Shown here piece after piece: positions 50,301-63,800 of a DNA stretch of 64,000 bases. The stretch is from assembly GCA_946800325.1 (NCBI GenBank), contig OX326958.1, forward strand, positions 5,714,001-5,778,000. Direction: 5' to 3'. Origin of the DNA: Luzula sylvatica. Its lineage: Eukaryota; Streptophyta; Magnoliopsida; Poales; Juncaceae. Positions within the stretch are counted from its first letter, which is position 1; each line of letters opens with the position of its first letter. A program made the position numbers and the translations under genes. The notes under the pieces were generated by a model. That model did not search any database. It was not told the DNA's origin and saw only the letters and a list, made by a program, of their open reading frames with translations.

Positions 50301-53300
50301 ATTTTCTCTAATTTATTGTTATCTGAATTTTACAATTAATTGTTTAAATAAAGAATAATTTTTTTCCTTAAATTATACGCCGAAAATTCACTGGAGGCGG
50401 TCTCTCCTTCTTCATTTCTTCGCGCAAAATAGGACGTTTTCAACTCGCAAAATCATGCCATAATCATCGTATTTAATAATTCATGACTGAATTACAATAA
50501 ACTGTATTTTCTGCTAATTCGGGTCAAAAAGACCAAATCTCCCAAATCCAGTCACGAGGCTGTATTCCTCTCGTCGAGGCGAGCGATTTTGATATAAAAA
50601 TCGTGCCATTTGGTGAAAGTATGAGAAAGTTACGAAGATTTTAACATAACGGCATTACCATTTTCTCTAGTTTATTGTTTTGTGCATTTTACAATTAATT
50701 GGTTAAATAATGAATAACTTTTATCCTTAAATTATACGCCGGAAATTCACTGGAGGCGGTCACTCCTCCTTCATTTCTTCGCGCAAAATAGATCGTTTTC
50801 AACTCGCAAAATCATGCCATAATCATCGTATATAATAATTCATGACTGAATTACAATAAACTGTGTTTTCTGCTAATTCGGGTCAAAAAGACCAAATCTC
50901 CCAAATCCAGTCGCGTGGCTGCATTTCTCTCGTCGAGACGAGCGATTTTGATATATAGATCGTGCCATTTGGTGAAAAAAAGTATGAGAAAGTAACGAGG
51001 GTTTAAACATTACGGCATTACCATTTTCTCTAATTTATTGTTATCTGAATTTTACAATTAATTGTATAAATAAAGAATAATTTTTATCCTTAAATTATAC
51101 GCCGGAAATTCACCGGAGGCGGTCACTCCTCCTTCATTTCTTCGCGCAAAATAGATCGTTTTCAACTCGCAAAATCATGCCATAATCATCGTATATAATA
51201 ATTCATGACTGAATTACAATAAACTGTATTTTCTGCTAATTCGGGTAAAAAAGACCAAATCTCTTAAATCCAGTCGCTTGGCTGCATTTATCTCGTCGAG
51301 ATGAGCGATTTTGATATATAGATCGTGCCATTTGGTGAAAAAAAGTATGAAAAAGTAACGAGGGTTTTAACATTACGGCGTTACTATTTTCTCTAATTTA
51401 TTGTTATCTGAATTTTACAATTAATTGTTTAAATAAAGAATAATTTTTTTCCTTAAATTATACGCCGAAAATTCACTGGAGGCGGTCTCTCCTTCTTCAC
51501 TTCTTCGCACAAAATAGGACGTTTTGAACTCGCAAAATCATGCCATAATCATCGTATTTAATAATTCATGACTGAATTACAATAATCTGTATTTTCTGCT
51601 AATTCGGGTCAAAAAGACCAAATCTCCCAAATCCAGTCACGAGGCTGTATTCCTCTCGTCGAGGCGAGCGATTTTGATATAAAAATCGTGCCATTTGGTG
51701 AAAGTATGAGAAATTTACGAGGATTTTAACATAACGGCATTACCATTTTCTCTAGTTTATTGTTTTGTGCATTTTACAATTAATTGGTTAAATAATGAAT
51801 AACTTTTATCCTTAAATTATAGGCCGGAAATTCACTGGAGGCGGTCACTCCTCCTTCATTTCTTCGCGCAAAATAGATCGTTTTCATGCCATAATCATCG
51901 TATATAATAATTCATGACTGAATTACAATAAACTGTATTTTCTGCTAATTCGGGTCAAAAAGACCAAATCTCCTAAATCCAGTCGCGTGGCTGCATTTCT
52001 CTCGTCGAGACGAGCGATTTTGATATATAGATCGTGCCATTTGGTGAAAAAAAGTATGAGAAAGTAACGAGGGTTTTAACATTACGGCATTACCATTTTC
52101 TCTAATTTATTGTTATCTGAATTTTACAATTAATTGGTTAAATAAAGAATAATTTTTTTCCTTAAATTATACGCCGGAAATTCACTGGAGGCGGACTCTC
52201 CTTCTTCATTTCTTCGCGCAAAATAGGACGTTTTCAACTCGCAAAATCATGCCATAATCATCGTATTTAATAATTCATGACTGAATTACAAAAAACAGTA
52301 TTTTCTGCTAATTCGGGTCAAAAAGGCCAAATCTCCCAAATCCAGTCACGAGGCTGTATTCCTCTCGTCGAGGCGAGCAATTTTGATATAAAAATCGTGC
52401 CATTTGGTGAAAGTATGAGAAATTTACGAAAATTTTAACATAACGGCATTACCATTTAATCTAATTTATTGTTATCTGAATTTTACAATTAATTGGTTAA
52501 ATAATGAATAACTTTTATCCTTAAATTATACGCCGGAAATTCACGGGAGGCGGTCACTCCTCCTTCATTTCTTCGCGCAAAATAGATCGTTTTCAACTCG
52601 CAAAATCATGCCATAATCATCGTATATAATAATTCATGACTGAATTACAATAAACTGTGTTTTCTGCTAATTCGGGTCAAAAAGACCAAATCTCCCAAAT
52701 CCAGTCACGTGGCTGCATTTCTCTCGTCGAGACGAGCGATTTTGATATATAGATCGTGCCATTTGGTGAAAAAAAGTATGAGAAAGTAACGAGGGTTTAA
52801 ACATTACGGCATTACCATTTTCTCTAATTTATTGTTATCTGAATTTTACAATTAATTGTATAAATAAAGAATAATTTTTATCCTTAAATTATACGCCAGA
52901 AATTCAACGGAGGCGGTCACTCCTCCTTCATTTCTTCGCGCAAAATAGATCGTTTTCAACTCGCAAAATCATGCCATAATCATCGTATATAATAATTAAT
53001 GACTGAATTACAATAAACTGTATTTTCTGCTAATTCGGGTCAAAAAGACCAAATCTCCTAAATCCAGTCGCGTGGCTGAATTTCTCTCGTCGAGACGAGC
53101 GATTTTGATATATAGATCGTGCCATTTGGTGAAAAAAAGTATGAGAAAGTGACGAGGGTTTTAACATTACGGCATTACCATTTTCTCTAATTTATTGTTA
53201 TCTGAATTTTACAATTAATTGGTTAAATAAAGAATAATTTTTTTCCTTAAATTATACGCCGGAAATTCACTGGAGGCGGTCTCTCCTTCTTCATTTCTTC

Positions 53301-53680
53301 GCGCAAAATAGGACGTTTTCAACTCGCAAAATCATGCCATAATCATCGTATTTAATAATTCATGACTGAATTACAATAAACAGTATTTTCTGCTAATTCG
53401 GGTCAAAAAGGCCAAATCTCCCAAATCCAGTCACGAGGCTGTATTCCTCTCGTCGAGGCGAGCGATTTTGATATAAAAATCGTGCCATTTGGTGAAAGTA
53501 TGAGAAAGTTACGAATATTTTAACATAACGGCATTACCATTTTCTCTAGTTTATTGTTTTGTGCATTTTACAATTAATTGGTTAAATAATGAATAACTTT
53601 TATCCTTAAATTATACGCCGGAAATTCACTGGAGGCGGTCACTCCTCCTTCATTTCTTCGTGCAAAATAGATCGTTTTCA
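44331..53680. repeat. Satellite block of alternating type-1 and type-2 HORs
   Basis: Three related copies. Offset 3255 bp links 44511 to 47766 (ACCATTTACTC) and 45583 to 48838 (ACATTACAGC); 3255 = 9 x 363 minus 3 x 4 for three type-2 monomers. The first copy has two extra monomers near 46500-47230, since the rare GGCGGGCACTCC at 47501 and 50033 is only 2532 bp apart. Offset 3963 bp links CAAAAAACAG at 48326 and 52289. Monomers are type-1 (several with GTTTAAACATT and TTGTATAAATAAAG) interspersed with 359-bp type-2. Confidence 0.88.
51880..51892. repeat. Monomer junction with 13-bp deletion
   Basis: Reads CGTTTTCATGCC where others have 13 more bases between two TCA trinucleotides. This fits slippage or microhomology repair. 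Confidence 0.85.
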
Positions 53681-56394
53681 ACTCGCAAAATCATGCCATA
53701 ATCATCGTATATAATAATTCATGACTGAATTACAATAAACTGTGTTTTCTGCTAATTCGGGTCAAAAAGACCAAATCTCCCAAATCCAGTCGCGTGGCTG
53801 CATTTGTCTCGTCGAGACGAGCGATTTTGATATATAGATCGTGCCATTTGGTGAAAAAAAGTATGAGAAAGTAATGAGGGTTTTAACATTACGGCATTAC
53901 CATTTTCTCTAATTTATTGTTATCTGAATTTTACAATTAATTGTTTAAATAAAGAATAATTTTTATCCTTAAATTATACGCCGGAAATTCACCGGAGGCG
54001 GTCACTCCTCCTTCATTTCTTCGCGCAAAATAGATCGTTTTCAACTCGCAAAATCATGCCATAATCATCGTATATAATAATTCATGACTGAATTACAATA
54101 AACTGTATTTTCTGCTAATTCGGGTCAAAAAGACTAAATCTCCCAAATCCAGTCGCGTGGCTGCATTTCTCTCGTCGAGACGAGCGATTTTGATATATAG
54201 ATCGTGCATTTGGTGAAAAAAAGTATGAGAAAGTAACGAGGGTTTTAACATTACGGCATTACCATTTTCTCTAATTTATTGTTATCTGAATTTTACAATT
54301 AATTGTTTAAATAAAGAATAATTTTTATTCTTAAATTATACGCCGTAAATTCACCGGAGGCGGTCACTCCTCCTTCATTTCTTCGCGCAAAATAGATCGT
54401 TTTCAACTCGCAAAATCGTGCCATAATCATCGTATATAATAATTCATGACTGAATTACAATAAACTGTGTTTTCTGCTAATTCGGGTCAAAAAGACCAAA
54501 TCTCCCAAATCCAGTCACGTGGCTGCATTTCTCTCGTCGAGACGAGCGATTTTGATATATAGATCGTGCCATTTGGTGAAAACAAGTATGAGAAAGTAAC
54601 GAGGGTTTTGACATTACGGCATTACCATTTTCTCTAATTTATTGTTATCTGAATTTTACAATTAATTGTTTAAATAAAGAATAATTTTTATCCTTAAATT
54701 ATACGTCGGAAATTCACCGGAGGCGGTCACTCCTCCTTCATTTCTTCGCGCAAAATAGATCGTTTTCAACTCGCAAAATCATGCCATAATCATCGTATAT
54801 AATAATTCATGACTGAATTACAATAAACTGTGTTTTCTGCTAATTCGGGTCAAAAGACCAAATCTCCCAAATCCAGTCGCGTGGCTGCAGTTCTCTCGTC
54901 GAGACGAGCGATTTTGATATATAGATCGTGCCAATTGGTGAAAAAAAGTATGAGAAAGTAACGAGGGTTTTAACATTACGGCATTACCATTTTCTCTAAT
55001 TTATTGTTATCTGAATTTTACAATTAATTGTTTAAATAAAGAATAATTTTTATCCTTAAATTATACGCCGGAAATTCACCGGAGGCGGTCACTCCTCCTT
55101 CATTTCTTCGCGCAAAATAGATCGTTTTCAACTCGCAAAATCATGCCATAATCATCGTATATAATAATTCATGACTGAATTACAATAAACTGTGTTTTCT
55201 GCTAATTCGGGACAAAAAGACCAAATCTCCCAAATCCATTTGCGTGGCTGCATTTCTCTCGTCGAGACGAGCGATTTTGATATATAGATCGTGCCATTTG
55301 GTGAAAAAAAGTATGAGAAAGTAACGAGGGTTTTAACATTACGGCATTACCATTTTCTCTAATTTATTGTGATCTGAATTTTACAATTAATTGTTTAAAT
55401 AAAGAATAATTTTTATCCTTAAATTATACGCCGGAAATTCACCGGAGGCAGTCACTCCTCCTTCATTTCTTCGCGCAAAATAGATCGTTTTCAACTCGTA
55501 AAATCATGCCATAATCATCGTATATAATAATTCATGACTGAATTACAATAAACTGTGTTTTCTGCTAATTCGGGTCAAAAAGACCAAATCTCCCAAATCC
55601 AGTCGCGTGGCTGCATTTCTCTCGTCGAGACGAGCGATTTTGATATATAGATCGTGCCATTTGGTGAAAAAAAGTATGAGAAAGTAACGAGGGTTTTAAC
55701 ATTACGGCATTACCATTTTCTCTAATTTATTGTTATCTGAATTTTATAATTAATTGTTTAAATAAAGAATAATTTTTAGTCTTAAATTATACGCCGGAAA
55801 TTCACCGGAGGCGGTCACTCCTCCTTCATTTCTTCGCGCAAAATAGATCGTTTTCAACTCGCAAAATCGTGCCATAATCATCGTATATAATAATTCATGA
55901 CTGAATTACAATAAACTGTGTTTTCTGCTAATTCGGGTCAAAGAGACCAAATCTCCCAAATCCAGTCGCGTGGCTGCATTTCGCTCGTCGAGACGAGCGA
56001 TTTTGATATATAGATCGTGCCATTTGGTGAAAAAAAGTATGAGAAAGTAACGAGGGTTTTAACATTACGGCATTACCATTTTCTCTAATTTATTGTTATC
56101 TGAATTTTACAATTAATTGCTTAAATAAAGCATAATTTTTATCCTTAAATTATACGCCGGAAATTCACCGGAGGCGGTCACTCCTCCTTCATTTCTTCGC
56201 GCAAAATAGATCGTTTTCAACTCGCAAAATCATGCCATAATCATCGTATATAATAATTCATGACTGAATTACAATAAACTGTATTTTCTGCTAATTCGGG
56301 TCAAAAAGACTAAATCTCCCAAATCCAGTGGCGTGGCTGCATTTCTTTCGTCGAGACGAGCGATTTTGATATATAGATCGTGCCATTTGGTGAA

Positions 56395-56425
56395 AAAAAG
56401 TTTGACATAAAAAATTATTTTTATC
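56395..56425. repeat. Truncated monomer with 81-bp internal deletion
   Basis: AAGTTTGACATAAAAAATTA replaces the region from GAGAAAGTAACG to TTAAATAAA. The relative near 58861 keeps the complete sequence with the same flanking variants (AGTTTGAG and ATAAAAAATTATT). The minus-strand frame 56269-56502 exists only because of this deletion and is not a gene. Confidence 0.88.
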
Positions 56426-59399
56426 CTTAAATTATACGCCGGAAATTCACCGGAGGCGGTCACTCCTCCTTCATTTCTTCGCGCAAAATAGATCGTTTTC
56501 AACTCGCAAAATTATGCCATAATCATCGTATATAATAATTCATGACTGAATTACAATAAACTGTGTTTTCTGCTAATTCGGGTCAAAAAGACCAAATCTC
56601 CCAAATCCAGTCGCGTGGCTGCATTTCTCTCGTCGAGACGAGCGATTTTGATATATAGATCGTGCCATTTGGTGAAAACAAGTATGAGAAAGTAACGAGG
56701 GTTTTGACATTACGGCATTACCATTTTCTCTAATTTATTGTTATCTGAATTTTACAATTAATTGTTTAAATAAAGAATAATTTTTATCCTTAAATTATAC
56801 GTCGGAAATTCACCGGAGGCGGTCACTCCTCCTTCATTTCTTCGCGCAAAATAGATCGTTTTCAACTCGCAAAATCATGCCATAATCATCGTATATAATA
56901 ATTCATGACTGAATTACAATAAACTGTGTTTTCTGCTAATTCGGGTCAAAAAGACCAAATCTACCAAATCCAGTCGCGTGGCTGCAGTTCTCTCATCGAG
57001 ACGAGCGATTTTGATATATAGATCGTGCCAATTGGTGAAAAAAAGTATGAGAAAGTAACGAGGGTTTTAACATTACGGCATTACCATTTTCTCTAATTTA
57101 TTGTTATCTGAATTTTACAATTAATTGTTTAAATAAAGAATAATTTTTATCCTTAAATTATACGCCGGAAATTCACCGGAGGCGGTCACTTCTCCTTCAT
57201 TTCTTCGCGCAAAATAGATCGTTTTCAACTCGCAAAATCATGCCATAATCATCGTATATAATAATTCATGACTGAATTACAATAAACTGTTTTTTCTGCT
57301 AATTCGGGACAAAAAGACCAAATCTCCCAAATCCATTCGCGTGGCTGCATTTCTCTCGTCGAGACGAGCGATTTTGATATATAGATCGTGCCATTTGGTG
57401 AAAAAAAGTATGAGAAAATAACGAGGGTTTTAACATTACGGCATTACCATTTTCTCTAATTTATTGTTATCTGAATTTTATAATTAATTGTTTAAATAAA
57501 GAATAATTTTTATTCTTAAATTATACGCCGGAAATTCACCGGAAGCGGTCACTCCTCCTTCATTTCTTCGCGCAAAATAGATCGTTTTCAACTCGCAAAA
57601 TCGTGCCATAATCATCGTATATAATAATTCATGACTGAATTACAATAAACTGTGTTTTCTGCTAATTCGTTTCAAAGAGACCAAATCTCCCAAATCCAGT
57701 CGCGTGGCTGCATTTCGCTCGTCGAGACGAGCGATTTTGATATATAGATCGTGCCATTTGGTGAAAAAAAGTATGAGAAAGTAACGAGGGTTTTAACATT
57801 ACGGCATTACCATTTTCTCTAATTTATTGTTATCTGAATTTTACAATTAATTGTTTAAATAAAGAATAATTTTTATCCTTAAATTATACGCCGGAAATTC
57901 ACCGGAGGCGGTCACTCCTCCTTCATTTCTTCGCGCAAAATAGATCGTTTTGAACTCGCAAAATTATGCCATAATCATCGTATATAATAATTCATGACTG
58001 AATTACAATAAACTGTGTTTTCTGCTAATTCGGGACAAAAAGACCAAATCTCCCAAATCCATTCGCGTGGATGCATTTCTCTCGTCGAGACGAGCGATTT
58101 TGATATATAGATCGTGCCATTTGGTGAAAAAAAGTATGAGAAAGTAACGAGGGTTTTAACATTACGGCATTACCATTTTCTCTAATTTATTGTGATCTGA
58201 ATTTTACAATTAATTGTTTAAATAAAGAATAATTTTTATCCTTAAATTATACGCCGTAAATTCACCGGAGGCGGTCACTCCTCCTTCATTTCTTCGCGCA
58301 AAATAGATCGTTTTCAACTCGCAAAATCATGCCATAATCATCGTATATAATAATTCATGACTGAATTACAATAAACTGTATTTTCTGCTAATTCGGGTCA
58401 AAAAGACTAAATCTCCCAAATCCAGTTGCGTGGCTGCATTTCTCTCGTCGAGACGAGCGATTTTGATAGATAGATCATGCCATTTGGTGAAAAAAAGTAT
58501 GAGAAAGTAACGAGGGTTTTAACATTACGGCATTACCATTTTCTCTAATTTATTGTTATCTGAATTTTATAATTAATTGTTTAAATAAAGAATAATTTTT
58601 ATCCTTAAATTATACGCCGGAAATTCACCGGAGGCGGTCACTCCTCCTTCATTTCTTCGCGCAAAATAGATCGTTTTGAACTCGCAAAATTATGCCATAA
58701 TCATCGTATATAATAATTCATGACTGAATTACAATAAACTGTGTTTTCTGCTAATTCGGGTCAAAAAGACCAAATCTCCCAAATCCAGTCGCGTGGCTGC
58801 ATTTCTCTCGTCGAGACGAGCGATTTTGATATATAGATCGTGCCATTTGGTGAAAAAAAGTTTGAGAAAGTAACGAGGGTTTTAACATTACGGCATTACC
58901 ATTTTCTCTAATTTATTGTTATCTGAATTTTACAATTAATTGTTTAAATAAAAAATTATTTTTATCCTTAAATTATACGCCGGAAATTCACCGGAGGCGG
59001 TCACTCTTCCTTCATTTCTTCGCGCAAAATAGATCGTTTTCAACTCGCAAAATCATGCCATAATCATCGTATATAATAATTCATGACTGAATTACAATAA
59101 ACCGTGTTTTCTGCTAATTCGGGTCAAAAAGACCAAATCTCCCAAATCCAGTCGCGTGGCTGCATTTCTCTCGTCGAGACGAGCGATTTTGATATATAGA
59201 TCGTGCCATTTGGTGAAAAAAAGTATGAGAAAGTAACGAGGGTTTTAACATTACGGGTTTACCATTTTCTCTAATTTATTGTTATCTGAATTTTACAATT
59301 AATTGTTTAAATAAAGAATAATTTTTATTCTTAAATTATACGCCGGAAATTAACCGGAGGCGGTCACCCATCCTTCATTTCTTCGCGCAAAATAGATCG

Positions 59400-60840
59400 T
59401 TTTCAACTCGCAAAATCGTGCCATAATCATCGTATATAGTAATTCATGACTGAATTACAATAAACTGTGTTTTCTGCTAATTCGGGTCAAAAAGACCAAA
59501 TCTCCCAAATCCAGTCGCGTGGCAGCATTTCTCTCGTCGAGACGAGCGATTTTGATATATAGATCGTGCCATTTGGTGAAAAAAAGTATGAGAAAGTAAC
59601 GAGGGTTTTAACATTACGGCATTACCATTTTCTCTAATTTATTGTTATCTGAATTTTACAATTAATCGTTTAAATAAAGAATAATTTTTTTCCTTAAATT
59701 ATACGCCGGAAATTCACTGGAGGCGGTCTCTCCTTCTTCATTTCTTCGCGCAAAATAGGACGTTTTCAACTCGCAAAATCATGCCATAATCATCGTATTT
59801 AATAATTCATGACTGAATTACAAAAAATTGTATTTTCTGCTAATTCGGGTCAAAAAGACCAAATCTCCCAAATCCAGTCACGAGGCTGTATTCCTCTCGT
59901 CGAGGCGAGCGATTTTGATATAAAAATCGTGCCATGTGGTGAAAGTATGAGAAATTTACGAGGATTTTAACATAACGGCATTACCATTTTCTCTAGTTTA
60001 TTGTTTTGTGCATTTTACAATTAATTGGATAAATAATGAATAACTTTTGTCCTTAAATTATACGCCGGAAATTCACTGGAGGCGGTCACTCCTCCTTCAT
60101 TTCTTCGCGCAAAATAGATCGTTTTCAACTCGCAAAATCGTGCCATAATCATCGTATATAGTAATTCATGACTGAATTACAATAAACTGTGTTTTCTGCT
60201 AATTCGGGTCAAAAAGACCAAATCTCCCAAATCCAGTCGCGTGGCTGCATTTCTCTCGTCGAGACGAGCGATTTTGATATATAGATCGTGCCATTTGGTG
60301 AAAAAAAGTATGAGAAAGTAACGAGGGTTTTAACATTACGGCATTACCATTTTCTCTAATTTATTGTTATCTGAATTTTACAATTAATCGTTTAAATAAA
60401 GAATAATTTTTTTCCTTAAATTATACGCCGGAAATTCACTGCAGGCGGTCTCTCCTTCTTCATTTCTTCGCGCAAAATAGGACGTTTTCAACTCGCAAAA
60501 TCATGCCATAATCATCGTATTTAATAATTCATGACTGAATTACAAAAAATTGTATTTTCTGCTAATTCGGGTCAAAAAGACCAAATCTCCCAAATCCAGT
60601 CACGAGGCTGTATTCCTCTCGTCGAGGCGAGCGATTTTGATATAAAAATCGTGCCATGTGGTGAAAGTATGAGAAATTTACGAGGATTTTAACATAACGG
60701 CATTACCATTTTCTCTAGTTTATTGTTTTGTGCATTTTACAATTAATTGGTTAAATAATGAATAACTTTTATCCTTAAATTATACGCCGGAAATTCACTG
60801 GAGGCGGTCACTCCTCCTTCATTTCTTCGCGCAAAATAGA
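59400..60840. repeat. Tandem duplication of a type-1/type-2 dimer (722 bp)
   Basis: The rare variants GCCATGTGGTG (59931 and 60653), CGTATATAGTAATTC, TTAATCGTTTAAA and CAAAAAATTGTATT occur twice at 722 bp, the sum of one 363-bp and one 359-bp monomer. There are only a few differences between copies. Confidence 0.9.
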
Positions 60841-63800
60841 TCGTTTTCAACTCGCAAAATCATGCCATAATCATCGTATATAATAATTCATGACTGAATT
60901 ACAATAAACTGTATTTTCGGCTAATTCGGGTAAAAAAGACCAAATCTCCCAAATCCAGTCGCGTGGCTGCATTTCTCTCGTCGAGACGAGCGATTTTGAA
61001 ATATAGATCGTGCCATTTGGTGAAAAAAAGTATGAGAAAGTAACGAGGGTTTTAACATTACGGCATTACCATTTTCTCTAATTTATTCTTATCTGAATTT
61101 TACAATTAATTGTTTAAATAAAGAATAATTTTTATCCTTAAATTATACGCCGGAAATTCACCGGAGGCGGTCACTTCTCCTTCATTTCTTCGCGCAAAAT
61201 AGATCATTTTCAACTCGCAAAATCTTGCCATAATCATCGTATATAATAATTAATGACTGAATTACAATAAACTGTGTTTTCTGCTAATTCGGGTCAAAAA
61301 GACCAAATCTCCGAAATCCAGTCGCGTGGCTGCATTTCTCTCGTCGAGACGAGCGATATTGATATATAGATCGTGCCATTTGGTGAAAAAAAGTATGAGA
61401 AATTAACGAGGGTTTTAACATTACGGCATTACCATTTTCTCTAATTTATTGTTATCTGAATTTTACAATTAATTGTTTAAATAAAGAATAATTTTTATCC
61501 TTAAATTATACGCCGGAAATTCACCGGAGGCGGTCACTCCTCCTTCATTTCTTCGCGCAAAATAGATCGTTTTCAACTCGCAAAATCATGCCATAATCAT
61601 CGTATATAATAATTCATGACTGAATTACAATAAACTGTATTTTCTGCTAATTCTGGTCAAAAAGACCAAATCTCCCAAATCCAGTCGCCTGGCTGCATTT
61701 CTCTCGTCGAGACGAGCGATTTTGATATATAGATCGTGCCATTTGGTGAAAAAAAGTATGAGAAAGTAACGAGGGTTTTAACATTACGGCATTTCCATTT
61801 TCTCTAATTTATTGTTATCTGAATTTTACAATTAATTGTTTAAATAAAGAATAATTTTTATCCGTAAATTATACGCCGGAAATTCACCGGAGGCGGTCAC
61901 TCCTCCTTCATTTTTTCGCGCAAAATAGATCGTTTTTAACCCGCAAAATCATGCCATAATCATCGTATATAATAATTCATGACTGAATTACAATAAACTG
62001 TATTTTCTGCTAATTCTGGTAAAAAAGACCAAATCTCCCAAATCCAGTCGCGTGGCTGCATTTCTCTCGTCGAGACGAGCGATTTTGATATATAGATCGT
62101 GCCATTTGGTGAAAAAAAGTATGAGAAAGTAACGAGGGTTTTAACATTACGGCATTACCATTTTCTCTAATTTATTGTTATCTGAATTTTACAATTAATT
62201 GTTTAAATAAAGAATAATTTTTATCCTTAAATTATACGCCGAAAATTCACCGGAGGCGGTCACTGCTCCTTCATTTCTTCGCGCAAAATAGATCGTTTTC
62301 AACTCGCAAAATCATGCCATAATCATCGTATATAATAATTCATGACTGAATTACAATAAACTGTATTTTCTGCTAATTCTGGTCAAAAAGACCAAATCTC
62401 CCAAATCCAGTTGCGTGGCTGCATTTCTCTCGTCGAGACGAGCGATTTTGATATATAGATCGTGCCATTTGGTGAAAAAAAGTATGAGAAAGTAACGAGG
62501 GTTTTAACATTACGGCATTACCATTTTCTCTAATTTATTGTTATCTGAATTTTACAATTAATTGTTTAAATAAAGAATAATTTTTATCCGTAAATTATAC
62601 GCCGGAAATTCACCGTAGGCGGTCACTCCTCCTTCATTTTTTCGCGCAAAATAGATCGTTTTCAAGTCGCAAAATCATGCCATAATCATCGTATATATTA
62701 ATTCATGACTGAATTACAATAAACTGTGTTTTTTGCTAATTCGGGTCAAAAAGACCAAATCTGCCAAATCCAGTCGCGTGGCTGCATTTCTCTCGTCGAG
62801 ACGAGTGATTTTGATATATAGATCGTGCCATTTGGTGAAAAAAAGTATGAGAAAGTAACGAGGGTTTTAACATTACGGCATTACCATTTTCTCTAATTTA
62901 TTGTTATCTGAATTTTAAAATTAATTGTTTGAATAAAGAATAATTTTTATTCTTAAATTATACGCCGGAAATTAACCGGAGGCGGTCACTCCTCCTTCAT
63001 TTCTTCGCGCAAAATAGATCGTTTTCAACTCGCAAAATCGTGCCATAATCATCGTATATTGTAATTCATGACTGAATTACATTAAATTGTGTTTTCTGCT
63101 AATTCGGGTCAAAAAGACCAAATCTCCCAAATCCAGTCGCGTGGCTGCATTTGGCTCGTCGAGACGAGCGAATTAGATATATAGATCGTGCCATTTGGTG
63201 AAAAAAAGTATGAGAAAGTAACGAGGGTTTTAACATTACGGCATTACCATTTTCTCTAATTTATTGTTATCTGAATTTTACAATTAATTGTTTAAATAAA
63301 AAATAATTTTTATCCTTAAATTATACGCCGGAAATTCACCGGAGGCGGTCACTCCTCCTTCATTTCTTCGCGCAAAATAGATCGTTTTCAACTCGCAAAA
63401 TCATGCCATAATCATCGTATATAATAATTCATGACTGAATTACAATAAACTGTATTTTCTGCTAATTCGGGTCAAAAAGACCAAATCTCCTAAATCCAGT
63501 CGCGTGGCTGCATTTCTCTCGTCGAGACGAGCGATTTTGATATATAGATCGTGCCATTTGGTGAAAAAAAGTATGAGAAAGTAACGAGGGTTTTAACATT
63601 ACGGCATTACCATTTTCTCTAATTTATTGTTATCTGAATTTTACAATTAATTGTTTAAATAAAGAATAATTTTTTTCCTTAAATTATACGCCGGAAATGC
63701 ACTGGAGGCGGTCTCTCCTTCTTCATTTCTTCGCGCAAAATAGGACGTTTTCAACTCGCAAAATCATGCCATAATTATCGTATTTAATAATTCATGACTG

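Noticed and set aside
56269..56502. 77-aa minus-strand frame in satellite
   Set aside because: Created by an 81-bp deletion that removes stops present in other monomers; it is satellite sequence.
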